A DNA stretch of 62,889 nucleotides from VBDM01 sp049802235 (GTDB lineage Bacteria > Pseudomonadota > Gammaproteobacteria > Burkholderiales > SG8-39): the NCBI GenBank assembly GCA_049802235.1, contig JBARMB010000073.1:1-62889 (forward strand). Reading direction: 5' to 3'. The position numbers and the translations under genes were made by a program. Positions 41,865 to 50,572 of this stretch are shown in pieces. Position 1 is the first letter of the stretch, and each line of letters starts with the position of its first letter. The notes below the pieces were generated by a model. The model made no database searches. It was not told the origin of the DNA and worked only from the letters and a program-made list of their open reading frames with translations.

Positions 41865-42833
41865 TCAATCCGGATGGATGCCCGCCGCGTGGATCGCCTT
41901 GCCCCATTTTTCGCTTTCGCGCTTCACCACGGCGGCAAATTCTTCCGGCGTCGTGGGATTGACCTCCAGCCCGAACGTAGCCAACCGCACCTCGATGTCC
42001 GGACGGTTCAGAACCGCTCCGACTTCGGCGCTCAGCTTGTCCACGATCGGCTTTGGGGTGACCGCGGCTACCACCAAGCCATACCAGAACGGCACCTCGT
42101 AGCCGGGATAGCCCTGCTCATCCACCGTCGGCACATCGGGCAGCGATTGCGCGCGATTCCCGGCGGTCGCGGCGAGCGCCTTCCGCTTTCCCGCTTTCAG
42201 ATGCGGAAGGCAGGGTCCGATGTCGCCGATTGCCAGCTCGACATCTCCGGTGAGCACCGCCTGTTGTGTGGATGCGCTGCCCTTGTAGCGCACGTTGACG
42301 ATGTCGATCCCGGCCATGGATTTGAAGAGTTCTCCGGCGACTTGGCTGGTGATCGCGCCGGTGCCGTAGTTGACCTTTCCGGGGTTGGCCCTGGCGTAAT
42401 CCACCCGCTCCTCGAGCGATTTCACCGGAAACGCGGGTTCACCGCGATAAGCAGGGACTGCCGCGTCAACAGGGTCACCGGCGCGAAGCTTTTCGCCGGA
42501 TCGCAGGGCAGCTTCGAATACAGCGCCTGGTTCGTCGTCAGCGTGAAGTCGATCGGCATGAACAGCGTGTACCCCGTCCGGCGCCGATTTTGCCGCCAGC
42601 CCGGCGCCGATCAACGTGTTGCCTCCCGGCCTGTTTTCGATGACGACCTGCTGGCCCCAGCGTTCCGCGAGCTTCTGGCCGAGCGTTCTTCCCAGCGCAT
42701 CGGTGCTGCCGCCGGACGGGAACGGAATGATGAACCGGAGGGGCCTGGCCGGGTATTCCTGCGCGGGGGCGGCGCCAGAGCTCAGTCCGATCGCGGCTGC
42801 AAGCAGTAGAGCGGCACGTGTGATGAATCGCAT
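41865..42833 (-). CDS. Bug-family (TctC) periplasmic receptor with compensating frameshifts
   Basis: A tripartite tricarboxylate-type substrate receptor, 322 residues from ATG 42833, which has AGGAGGAG just before it. It has a signal peptide (ending GAAPAQ) and EYPARPLRFIIPFPSGGSTD. Residues read from about 42573 to 42437 (roughly 46) are out of frame. Removing one base from the CCCC run at 42572-42575 restores PDGYTLFMPIDFTLTTNQALYSK-like family sequence, and a missing base near 42435 returns to PAFPVKS. The gene may be functional with sequencing errors, or mutated. The ligand is probably a carboxylate. Confidence 0.8.
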   Translation of the reverse strand: MRFITRAALLLAAAIGLSSGAAPAQEYPARPLRFIIPFPSGGSTDALGRTLGQKLAERWGQQVVIENRPGGNTLIGAGLAAKSAPDGVHAVHADRLHADDEPGAVFEAALRSGEKLRAGDPVDAAVPAYRGEPAFPVKSLEERVDYARANPGKVNYGTGAITSQVAGELFKSMAGIDIVNVRYKGSASTQQAVLTGDVELAIGDIGPCLPHLKAGKRKALAATAGNRAQSLPDVPTVDEQGYPGYEVPFWYGLVVAAVTPKPIVDKLSAEVGAVLNRPDIEVRLATFGLEVNPTTPEEFAAVVKRESEKWGKAIHAAGIHPD

Positions 42834-43833
42834 CGGTCTCCTCCTCATCGACATTCAGCTTTTCCACCGCGAGAGCGATCGGCAGCAGGATGCAAGAAGC
42901 TTTTTCTCCGCCCGCAACGACCGCGCTCCCCCTGCGGCAACTTCCGCGAACCTGTCCGGGCGCGACTTCAGCCTCGACGCGCCAACGGAAGTGCGATGCG
43001 CTCGGGCCGGCGTGATGCATCATAGCCCTTGCGTTGTGCTCTTCAATGTAGTTTAATTGCTTCCATGTTTTTTTCTCGCCTCCGATTTTTTTGAGTAACG
43101 CCTGCAGTCGCGTCGCCCGCACTCCGGGTGGTGCCAGCCTCGGGCTCGGACTTTCGACGTCGCGCGAAGCCGACGGTCCGGCCCCATCCCGCAAGAACAG
43201 GAACCATCGCCTCTATCCACGCTGCTTGCCCGGTCGGGGCAAGGCAATAAGGAATTCAATGCGCCCGGGCTTGCTCTGGCGTTTGAATAGCCCGCGTCAA
43301 CATGAGCGGGTTGGGTGTGTTTGTTTCAATAACTCTTGAAGGAGATTGCCATGGCGAAGAAAAAAGCCACCAAGAAAAAAGCAGCGAAGAAAAAGAAGTA
43401 GAGTAGTAGAGAACGGTTAGAAAACCCGCCAGAAGCAGCCAAGAAGAAATCCGCCGGGAGCAAGGCGGCCAAGAAGAAGCGCGACAATAAAAAGGGCCTC
43501 GAACCGGCCAAAACCGGGTCGAGGCCCAGGTGGGTTACGAATGGACTGCGGACAGCCCGAGAGGCTTAAAGCTTGGGTTGATCCGCAGGCATTCGGGCAC
43601 AGAAGAGAGATTGCCACCGCAAGCATGAAGCAACCCCCCCGTAGGCTGTCAAGCGCCTTTTTTAATACCCTGATTTTCCACAGGTTTGATCTGGCCCTTA
43701 ACCGGCCATAGGGTCGCAGAAGCGGCGACCGTCGCGAGGCGCTGCCGGAAGGGCAGTGCGCGTGCGCAGTCCGTTTCCTGTCTCATTTTGCCCCCCGGCT
43801 TGCAAGGGGCGTCGCGCGGATGCGCCGGGAGCG
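42834..43833. other. 1-kb intergenic stretch containing only a tiny Lys/Ala-rich frame
   Basis: Apart from the 16-codon frame at 43351 and its in-frame continuation, I see no gene. A stem-loop GGGCCTCGA (43494-43502) / TCGAGGCCC (43519-43527) lies at the end of that region and could be a 3' structure. Confidence 0.6.
43351..43401 (+). CDS. Lys/Ala-rich mini-protein, possibly the start of an interrupted histone H1-like gene
   Basis: Peptide MAKKKATKKKAAKKKK, with a GAAGGAG ribosome-binding site 7 nt upstream. It stops at TAG 43399-43401. The same frame then continues open for about 56 codons with further Lys-rich text (PPEAAKKKSAGSKAAKKKRDNKKG). It resembles the basic tails of bacterial histone H1-like/AlgP proteins. 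It is either a real tiny basic peptide, or a gene broken by an amber codon. Confidence 0.5.
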   Translation: MAKKKATKKKAAKKKK

Positions 43834-44826
43834 TCAGTCCGCTTTCAGTCCGGCCTCGCGCACGACCTTGCCCCACTTCGCGATTTCCTGCTTGATCAAA
43901 TCGGCGAACTCCTCCGGCGTGCTCGTCACCGGATCGGTCGCCATCGCCGCAAGCCGTTCTTTCAGCTCCGGCGCGTGCATGATTTTCACCAGCTCGGCGT
44001 TCAGTCGGTTGATGATCGGCCGCGGCGTGCCTGCCGGAGCGAGGACGCCGTACCAGGTTGTCACCTCGAAATTCGGCAGCCCCGCCTCGGCGACCGTCGG
44101 CACCTCGGGCAGCGCCGGCGAACGCTGCGGCGCGACCACGGCCAGTGCGCGCAGCCTGCCGGCTTTGATGTGCGGCGCGGCCGCGGGGATACCGATCACC
44201 ACGAGCTGCACCTGGCCGCCGAGCACGTCGTTCATCGCCAGATTCACGCCCTTGTAGGGCACGTGCACCAGCTTTACTCCGGCGACGATATTGAACAGCT
44301 CGCCGGCGAGATGGTTCGAGGTGCCGCTGCCGCCCGAGCCGAAGTTCATCCCGCCCGGCCTGGTCCTGGCGAGCGCGATGAACTCGGCAAGCGTCTGCGC
44401 CGGCACTGATGGGTAGGTGACCATCACATTGGGCACGGTCGCCACCAGGCTGATCGGGGAAAAGTCCCTTACCGGATCGTAGTTGAGCTTCGAGTAAAGG
44501 CTCGGGCTGATCGCGAGCGAGGGCGCGACGAGAACGATGGTGTAGCCGTCCGGCGCGGATTTCGCCGCGGCTTCGGCACCGACGTTGCCGCCCGCTCCGC
44601 CGCGATTCTCGATCACTACCGGCTGGCCGAGGTCTGCCGCCAGGCGTTCCGAGATCAGGCGGCCCAGGATGTCGGTGCCGCCTCCGGGCGGAAACGGCAG
44701 GATGAACCGGATCGGCTTGCCGGGGTAAACATCCGGCACCTGCGCCAGCACGGGGCCGGATGCGAGCACAACGCCCGCCGCGAACGGCAGACTGCGAAGC
44801 GCGCGCAAAAGTTCTCTGAAAATCAT
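43834..44826 (-). CDS. Bug-family (TctC) periplasmic receptor
   Basis: A 330-residue solute-binding protein. It has a signal peptide (cleavage near VLAQ), then PDVYPGKPIRFILPFPPGGGTDILGRLI, the first ligand-loop of the family. VIENRGGAGGNVGAEAAAKSAPDGYT and VPTVAEAGLPNFEVTTWYGVLAPAGTPRPII follow. No TctA/TctB permease genes are in the window; such orphan receptors are common in betaproteobacteria. The ligand is unknown. Confidence 0.92.
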   Translation of the reverse strand: MIFRELLRALRSLPFAAGVVLASGPVLAQVPDVYPGKPIRFILPFPPGGGTDILGRLISERLAADLGQPVVIENRGGAGGNVGAEAAAKSAPDGYTIVLVAPSLAISPSLYSKLNYDPVRDFSPISLVATVPNVMVTYPSVPAQTLAEFIALARTRPGGMNFGSGGSGTSNHLAGELFNIVAGVKLVHVPYKGVNLAMNDVLGGQVQLVVIGIPAAAPHIKAGRLRALAVVAPQRSPALPEVPTVAEAGLPNFEVTTWYGVLAPAGTPRPIINRLNAELVKIMHAPELKERLAAMATDPVTSTPEEFADLIKQEIAKWGKVVREAGLKAD

Positions 44827-45056
44827 CTTGCACCTCGCTACGTGTTATTGGACGCCGTCGCTGCGCATCCCGCCTTGCGTCTGCCGCGGCGCCGCACGGC
44901 GAACAACGGCGGCCAGCCGATCTTCATCTACTCGTTCAAGGTCGATGGCCAAGGCAGGACCCGGCTCAGCCGCTTCGGCGAAAACTGATATGGGTTACTT
45001 CAATCAGGTGGTCCGGCGGAAGTGTGCCCGCGAAGTGGGGGGTGCGCATTTTTCGG

Positions 45057-45806
45057 CTAATCGACTCCGGTGGCCGAAAATATCGCCTTCGCAGCCGGCG
45101 TGCCGAGGAAGCGGATGAAATTCGCGGCCTCGTCGGCAGAGCGCGCGTCGGTCATCACGCCGGCGGCGTAGGGGGTCTGGTTCTGGACTTGCGCGGGCAG
45201 CGGTCCGACGAGTTTCAGTCCCTTCTGCTCGAACAGCTTGATCTCGGTGATCGCGCCGAAGCCGATCTCGTTGCCCTTGCCCTGGATCACGTGCTCGAGC
45301 ACTTGCGCGCCGCTGGCGTAGCGCGTCGTCTTCGCCTTCAGTTGCTCGTCGATCCCCATCAGCTCGAACAGTCTCTCGAGATAGAGTCCGGTCGAAGCCC
45401 GGTTGTAGACGACGGAATCGGTGCTTAGCAGCGAGCGTTTGAATGCGTCGAGCGTGGCAATGTCGGGATCCGGAGCGTCGAAGCGCACCGCGACGCCGAC
45501 GCCGATGCGGCCGACGGTGATTCGGCTGTCGGCGTCGACCTTGCCGTTTCTCACCTGTTCATTCACGACACCCGGCGGCGCGATCAAAACGTCGGCTGCC
45601 TCGCCTGCCACGAGCCGCCTGGCGAGCTCCGGGGCCGTGCCGAACTGGATTTTCACCTTGTTTCCGGTGTCGCGCTGGAACTGCTCGGCGAGCTTGACGA
45701 GGCCCGGCTCGACCGCACCTGCGCTCAGCACCCTGATCTCGGCGGCGAGTGCTGTACCGCTGCCCAGCGCAAGCAACACCAACATCGCAAAGCGCAGTAG
45801 CTTCAT
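45057..45806 (-). CDS. ModA-like periplasmic substrate-binding protein
   Basis: A 249-residue type II periplasmic binding protein of the molybdate-binding fold, with signal peptide (GSGTALAAE). It contains IRVLSAGAVEPGLVKLAEQFQRDTGNKVKIQFGTAPELARRLVAGEAADVLI, as in ModA-like proteins. No modB or modC is nearby, and many such orphan proteins in Bug-rich genomes bind organic acids. ATG 45806 is chosen; the open frame upstream lacks homology. Confidence 0.85.
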   Translation of the reverse strand: MKLLRFAMLVLLALGSGTALAAEIRVLSAGAVEPGLVKLAEQFQRDTGNKVKIQFGTAPELARRLVAGEAADVLIAPPGVVNEQVRNGKVDADSRITVGRIGVGVAVRFDAPDPDIATLDAFKRSLLSTDSVVYNRASTGLYLERLFELMGIDEQLKAKTTRYASGAQVLEHVIQGKGNEIGFGAITEIKLFEQKGLKLVGPLPAQVQNQTPYAAGVMTDARSADEAANFIRFLGTPAAKAIFSATGVD

Positions 45807-46078
45807 GTTTTTGTCTTCCGCAAAAGGATCCGGGCGAATATGATACCTACATCGGCGTGGCCCCGGAAAAGCGGATCGCGAAAATGGACAACGCCCGGGC
45901 GATTTCGTGCCGCCGGCCGGAGCCGGCACGCGGGGCCCCGGCCCCGGTTTTCCCCTCGCAGGGACTTTGCGCTAGATCAAACTTTTTCCTGCCCGGGAGA
46001 CGTACGGTGACGCTGTCATGGACCAGAAAAGTCGATGGTTTTCGCGTTGAGGATTCCGAAAAAAACAAGGAGAGCGGC

Positions 46079-47590
46079 ATGAACGATGCAATGAGCACCC
46101 CCATGGGCGAGGTCAGGCGCGAATCCCCGGCAAAGAGCCAGGGCGTGCGCTTCCGGTTCGCTTACGAAGATCTGCGGGAATGGATCGCCGAGGCGGAAAA
46201 ACTCGGCGAAATCCGGCACGTGAAAGGGGCGTCCTGGCAGGAAGAGATCGGCATGGCGGCGGAAATCGTCCAGCACTCGGACGCCGCGCCGTGCGTGATC
46301 TTTGACGAAGTGCCGGGGTGCAAGAAGGGTCACCGCGTCCTCACCAACTTCTTCGGCGGCAAGCGCAAGAACATGACGCTCGGTTTTCCGCTCAATTACA
46401 GCAAATTGGAATTGTCGGAAGCGTTCCTCGAAAATTATCTCAGGGAGCTGAAGACCATTCCGTACCAGTTCGTCGATGACGGGCCGGTGTTCGAGAACGT
46501 CCTGACGGGAGACGACGTGGACGTGACGAAGTTCCCGGTACCGGTCTGGCACCCGGGCGATGGCGGACGCTACATCGGAACGGGCAGTTTCAACGTCACG
46601 GTGGACCCGGAGGAGAAGTGGGTCAACGTGGGCACCTATCGGGTCATGATCCACGACCGGAACACGCTCGGTTTCTACATGTCCCCGGGCAAGCACGGCC
46701 GCATCCACCGCGACAAGTACCAGGCGCGCAACGAACCCATGCCGGTCGTCATCGTCATCGGCGGCGATCCTCTGACTTTTCTCGTCGCCTGCAGCGAGAT
46801 GCCGTACGGAGTGTGCGAATTCGACATCGTGGGCGGGTTGCGCGGCAAGCCGTTGCAGGTGGTACGCGGAAAACTGACCGGCCTTCCCATTCCCGCCAAC
46901 GCCGAGATGGTGCTGGAAGGCTTTGTCGATCCCCGCAAGCGCAGGCTCGAAGGGCCTTTCGGCGAGTGGACCGGATACTACGGCAGCGATGTTCGCGAAG
47001 AACCGGTGATGGACGTGAAGGCCATCTACCACCGCAACAACCCGATCATTCTGGGCTGCCCGCCCCAGCGCCCGCCGGAGGAACAGGCGCGTTACCGCGC
47101 GGTCACGCGCTCGGCCCTGGTGCGGCAGTACATGGAGAAGGCGGGAGTGCCCGACGTGAAGGCGGTGTGGGCGCATGAAGTGGGCGGCTCGCGCCTGCTC
47201 CTGGGAGTCTCCATTACCCAGCGTTATGGCGGACATTCGAAGCAGGCCGGGCACGTCGCTTCGCAGTGCCACGCCGGCGCCTATTCCGGCAAGTACGTGA
47301 TCGTGGTGGACGACGACATCGACGTCTCGGACCTGGAGGAGCTGATCTGGGCCATGCTGACCCGCTCCGATCCGGCCACCTCCATCGACATCATCACCAA
47401 CGCCTGGAGCACGCCGCTCGATCCCCGCATTTCCCCTGAGGACAAGGAGAAGGGGAACAACACCAATTCGCGCGCGATCATCGACGCCTGCCGGCCGTTC
47501 CACTGGCGCGACAAATTCGCCAAGGTCAACATGCCCACGCCGGAGAAGGCGCGACTGGCCCGGTCGAAGTTCGGCTACCTGCTGGAGTAG
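46079..47590 (+). CDS. UbiD family prenylated-FMN decarboxylase
   Basis: Reversible aromatic or alpha,beta-unsaturated acid decarboxylase using prenylated FMN. The 503-residue protein fits the UbiD family. Conserved parts include GTGSFNVTVDPEEKWVNVGTYRVM, WHPGDGGRYI, KHGRIHRDKYQ, FGEWTGYYG and WAHEVGGSRLLLGVSI (active-site Glu/Arg region). ATG 46079 follows AAGGAGA. No UbiX flavin prenyltransferase is seen in the window. The neighbouring dioxygenase, hydrolase and CoA ligase suggest aromatic-acid degradation and not ubiquinone synthesis. Confidence 0.92.
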   Translation: MNDAMSTPMGEVRRESPAKSQGVRFRFAYEDLREWIAEAEKLGEIRHVKGASWQEEIGMAAEIVQHSDAAPCVIFDEVPGCKKGHRVLTNFFGGKRKNMTLGFPLNYSKLELSEAFLENYLRELKTIPYQFVDDGPVFENVLTGDDVDVTKFPVPVWHPGDGGRYIGTGSFNVTVDPEEKWVNVGTYRVMIHDRNTLGFYMSPGKHGRIHRDKYQARNEPMPVVIVIGGDPLTFLVACSEMPYGVCEFDIVGGLRGKPLQVVRGKLTGLPIPANAEMVLEGFVDPRKRRLEGPFGEWTGYYGSDVREEPVMDVKAIYHRNNPIILGCPPQRPPEEQARYRAVTRSALVRQYMEKAGVPDVKAVWAHEVGGSRLLLGVSITQRYGGHSKQAGHVASQCHAGAYSGKYVIVVDDDIDVSDLEELIWAMLTRSDPATSIDIITNAWSTPLDPRISPEDKEKGNNTNSRAIIDACRPFHWRDKFAKVNMPTPEKARLARSKFGYLLE

Positions 47591-47648
47591 GCGCGGCCGG
47601 CGGAACCGGCGCATGCGGCGCGACACCGGAAATGACGAGAGAAAATCG

Positions 47649-48560
47649 ATGCCGGAATCGAAATTGACGGGGTTGAGGAGCGTGGAGCTCGGCGTGCCGG
47701 ATGTCGCGGCGGACGCGAAGTTCTACACCGAAATCTGGGGGCTTGCGAGGGTCGCGGAACATCGCGGGGCGGTGTATTTGCGCGGGACGGGAGCGTATCA
47801 ATACATTCTTGCGCTGCACCCGCGGCCGAAAACGGAGCTGCTCGGCATCACCCTGGCTGCGCGCTCCAGGGCGGATGTCGATGCGCTGCACGCCGCGGTA
47901 ACGGCAACAGGCGCCAGGTCGGCGACATTGCCGGCGCCGGTGAGCGAGCCGGGCGGCGGCTACGCTTTCGCGTTCAAGGATCCCGAGGGGCGGATCTTCC
48001 GCATCATCGCCGATGACGCGCGCCACTCCGACGCAGCGCGCGTCCCCGATCGGCCCGAGCGGCTCGCCCACGTCGTGCTCAACTCGGCGGACGCATCGGC
48101 GGCAACGAAATTCGCCGTCGACGCGCTCGGCTTCAAGATCTCCGACCGGACGCGCATGATGGATTTCCTCCGCTGCAACCGCGACCATCACAACGTCGCC
48201 TTCGCCCGATCGGGCGAGAGCACATTGCACCACGTTGCCTATCTCGTATCCGACCTCGACTCGGTGATGCGGGGTACGGGCCGGATGAAGGACAACGGCT
48301 ATCCGATCGAGTGGGGCGTCGGCCGGCACGGCCCGGGCAACAACGTGTTCGCCTATTTCATCGCGCCTGACGGCGCGGTGATCGAGTACACCTCGGAAGT
48401 CGAGGAGGTGGACGATAACTACAAGGTGGGCGGGCCCGGGGACTGGGGATTCCAGCCGGGTCGTACCGATCAGTGGGGAATCACGGCGCCGCCCTCGGCG
48501 CGGATCAAGCTCGCCCAGGAAATAATCAAATTTGCCGGCAACATCGCTTATTCGCGCTGA
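47649..48560 (+). CDS. VOC family extradiol dioxygenase
   Basis: A 303-residue type I extradiol ring-cleavage dioxygenase-like protein of two VOC modules. The N-terminal module (residues 10-130) lacks metal ligands. The C-terminal module (about 140-270) has the 2-His-1-Glu triad: LAHVVLN (His), LHHVAYLV (His) and AVIEYTSEVEE (Glu). It probably cleaves a catecholic intermediate. It lies 58 nt after the UbiD gene on the same strand, probably in an operon with it. The substrate is unknown. Confidence 0.85.
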   Translation: MPESKLTGLRSVELGVPDVAADAKFYTEIWGLARVAEHRGAVYLRGTGAYQYILALHPRPKTELLGITLAARSRADVDALHAAVTATGARSATLPAPVSEPGGGYAFAFKDPEGRIFRIIADDARHSDAARVPDRPERLAHVVLNSADASAATKFAVDALGFKISDRTRMMDFLRCNRDHHNVAFARSGESTLHHVAYLVSDLDSVMRGTGRMKDNGYPIEWGVGRHGPGNNVFAYFIAPDGAVIEYTSEVEEVDDNYKVGGPGDWGFQPGRTDQWGITAPPSARIKLAQEIIKFAGNIAYSR

Positions 48561-48842
48561 TCGGGGCGATGTCTGCGGCCCCGGACCGGCAGCGGCCGCT
48601 TCTTTACGCACCACCCCCGCCGATCCCCAGCATGGGGCGCTACGGGCGCTTATTGACGCAGCGCACGGTGTGTGCACTATCCATGCCTGCTCTGCCGCCG
48701 ATCCTTGCCCGAAAACAACCCGGGTGAGGGGCGGCCGCGCGGGAGGTGCTCCCGGTGTCCGCTTACCGGCCGGGCACTTGACCGCGGCGTCGCGTAGCGG
48801 CCACTATAGGGCGGTTCAGGTTTATCACTAGGAGGAGCGACC

Positions 48843-49541
48843 ATGGCAGGCCAATACATCGACATTTCCGCCGCGGACGGCGGCAAGTTCCGCGGCTATC
48901 TGTGTCTTCCGCCCTCGGGAAAGGGGCCGGGCCTGGTGGTCGAACAGGAGATCTTCGGCATCAACGCCAATGTGCGCGCGGTGTGCGAGAACTACGCGAA
49001 GAACGGCTTTGTCACGCTCGCGCCCGACCTGTTCTGGCGCATGGAGCCCAATGTCGACCTCGGCTACACCGAGGCCGACTGGCAGCGTGCGTTCGATTTC
49101 TTCAAGCGCTTCGACATCGACAAGGGCGTGCAGGACATCGACGCGGCCATCAACCACCTCCACGGGATGAAAGAGTGCTCCGGGAAGGTCGGCGCGATCG
49201 GCTACTGCCTCGGTGGCAAGCTCGCCTATCTCACCGCCACGCGCACCGACGTCGACGCGAGCGTCGGCTACTACGGCGTCGGCATCGAAGCGAGCCTCGG
49301 CGAAAAGGGCAGGATCAAAAAGCCGTTGCTGCTGCACCTCGCCGAGAAGGACCAGTTCGTTCCGCCCGAAGCGCAGGCGAAAGTGAAGTCAGGCCTCGCC
49401 GGCATCGCCGGCGTCGAGATCCACAGCTATCCGGGCGTCGACCACGCCTTTGCGCGCATCGAGGGCGATCACTTCGACAACAAGGCCGCGGATCTCGCCA
49501 ACAGCCGGACGCTGGCGTTCCTGAAGAAGCAGCTCGCCTGA
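48843..49541 (+). CDS. Dienelactone hydrolase family protein
   Basis: A 232-residue alpha/beta hydrolase. The DLH triad is visible: Cys nucleophile in IGYCLGGKLAY (Cys in place of Ser), Asp in LAEKDQFVP and His in PGVDHAFAR. The conserved EIFGIN segment (Glu) lies near residue 38. The family opens dienelactones in catechol degradation. The ATG has AGGAGG 7 nt upstream. It is preceded by 280 nt without a gene, so it probably has its own promoter. Confidence 0.9.
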   Translation: MAGQYIDISAADGGKFRGYLCLPPSGKGPGLVVEQEIFGINANVRAVCENYAKNGFVTLAPDLFWRMEPNVDLGYTEADWQRAFDFFKRFDIDKGVQDIDAAINHLHGMKECSGKVGAIGYCLGGKLAYLTATRTDVDASVGYYGVGIEASLGEKGRIKKPLLLHLAEKDQFVPPEAQAKVKSGLAGIAGVEIHSYPGVDHAFARIEGDHFDNKAADLANSRTLAFLKKQLA

Positions 49542-49548
49542 CGGCGCA

Positions 49549-50511
49549 TCAGTCCGCGCTCGCGCCCGTCCGCCTGATCACCTTGCCCCAGCGCTCGACC
49601 TCCGAGCGCATCAGGCTGGACAGGTCCCCCGGAGCGGTGCCGGCCGGCTCGAAGTAGATCCGGACCATTTTCTCGCGCACGTCCTGGCTGCGGATGATCG
49701 CCACCAGTTCGCGGCTCAGGCGCTCGACGATCGCACGCGGCGTTCCCGCCGGAGCGACGATCGCGTTCCACGCCGTCGAGACGACTGCGGGGAAACCGGC
49801 CTCGGCGAGAGTGGGATATTCCGGCAGCACGATGCTCCTCACGCTGGTGGTGACCGCGAGCGCCTTCAGCCGCCCGGACTGCACCAGCGGCATCGCGGTC
49901 GCGGGAACCACGAAACCCGCCGCAATCTGGCCGTTGAGGATGGCGATGTTTACCTGCGGGCTGCCGGGGTAAGGCACGTGCACGATGTCCATGCCGGCTT
50001 CTTCCTTGAACAGCTCCATCGTCAGGTGCGAGGCGCTGCCGCTGCCGACCGAGCCGTAGTTGAGCTTGCCCGGCTGCGATTTCACCAGCGCGACGAACGC
50101 CTTCAACGAATCGACGCCGAGCTTCGGGTCCACCACCAGGAGATTGGGGCTTGCCGCCACCAGCGTCACCGGCTCGAGATCCTTGAACGGATCGTAGTCC
50201 ATCTTCCTGTACAGCACCGTGTTCACCGCGAGCGGCCCGGGGATCGACAGGCCGATGGTGTAGCCGTCAGGCGCAGCTTTCGCTACCAGCCCGGTGCCGA
50301 GGTTGCCGCCGGCGCCGGGCCGGTTCTCGACGATGACCGGCTGCCCGAGCGAGTGCGCGAGCTTGTCGGTCAGCATGCGGGCGATGAGATCGGGCGAGCT
50401 CCCCGGGGGGAACGGCACGATCATGCGGATGGGCCTGGATGGCCAGGTCTGCGCCCACGCGCCTGCCGAGACCGAGAGTCCCAGAACAATGACGAAGATA
50501 ATTTTCTTCAC
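49549..50511 (-). CDS. Bug-family (TctC) periplasmic receptor
   Basis: A 320-residue secreted receptor with a signal peptide (cleavage after GAWAQ). WPSRPIRMIVPFPPGSSPDLIARM and VIVENRPGAGGNLGTGLVAKAAPDGYT are the usual motifs. It sits 60 nt after the CoA ligase on the same strand, so it may capture the ligase substrate (an aromatic acid). That link is inferred. Confidence 0.92.
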   Translation of the reverse strand: MKKIIFVIVLGLSVSAGAWAQTWPSRPIRMIVPFPPGSSPDLIARMLTDKLAHSLGQPVIVENRPGAGGNLGTGLVAKAAPDGYTIGLSIPGPLAVNTVLYRKMDYDPFKDLEPVTLVAASPNLLVVDPKLGVDSLKAFVALVKSQPGKLNYGSVGSGSASHLTMELFKEEAGMDIVHVPYPGSPQVNIAILNGQIAAGFVVPATAMPLVQSGRLKALAVTTSVRSIVLPEYPTLAEAGFPAVVSTAWNAIVAPAGTPRAIVERLSRELVAIIRSQDVREKMVRIYFEPAGTAPGDLSSLMRSEVERWGKVIRRTGASAD

Positions 50512-50572
50512 CGGTTTCCCTTGATCGCGAGAACCGCGCCGCCTCTTCCCCCGACGAGGCCGACGCCGACTG

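Noticed and set aside
46016..47626. 536-codon minus-strand frame opposite the UbiD gene
   Set aside because: The plus-strand UbiD protein is well conserved throughout; the minus frame has His/Arg-rich shadow composition.
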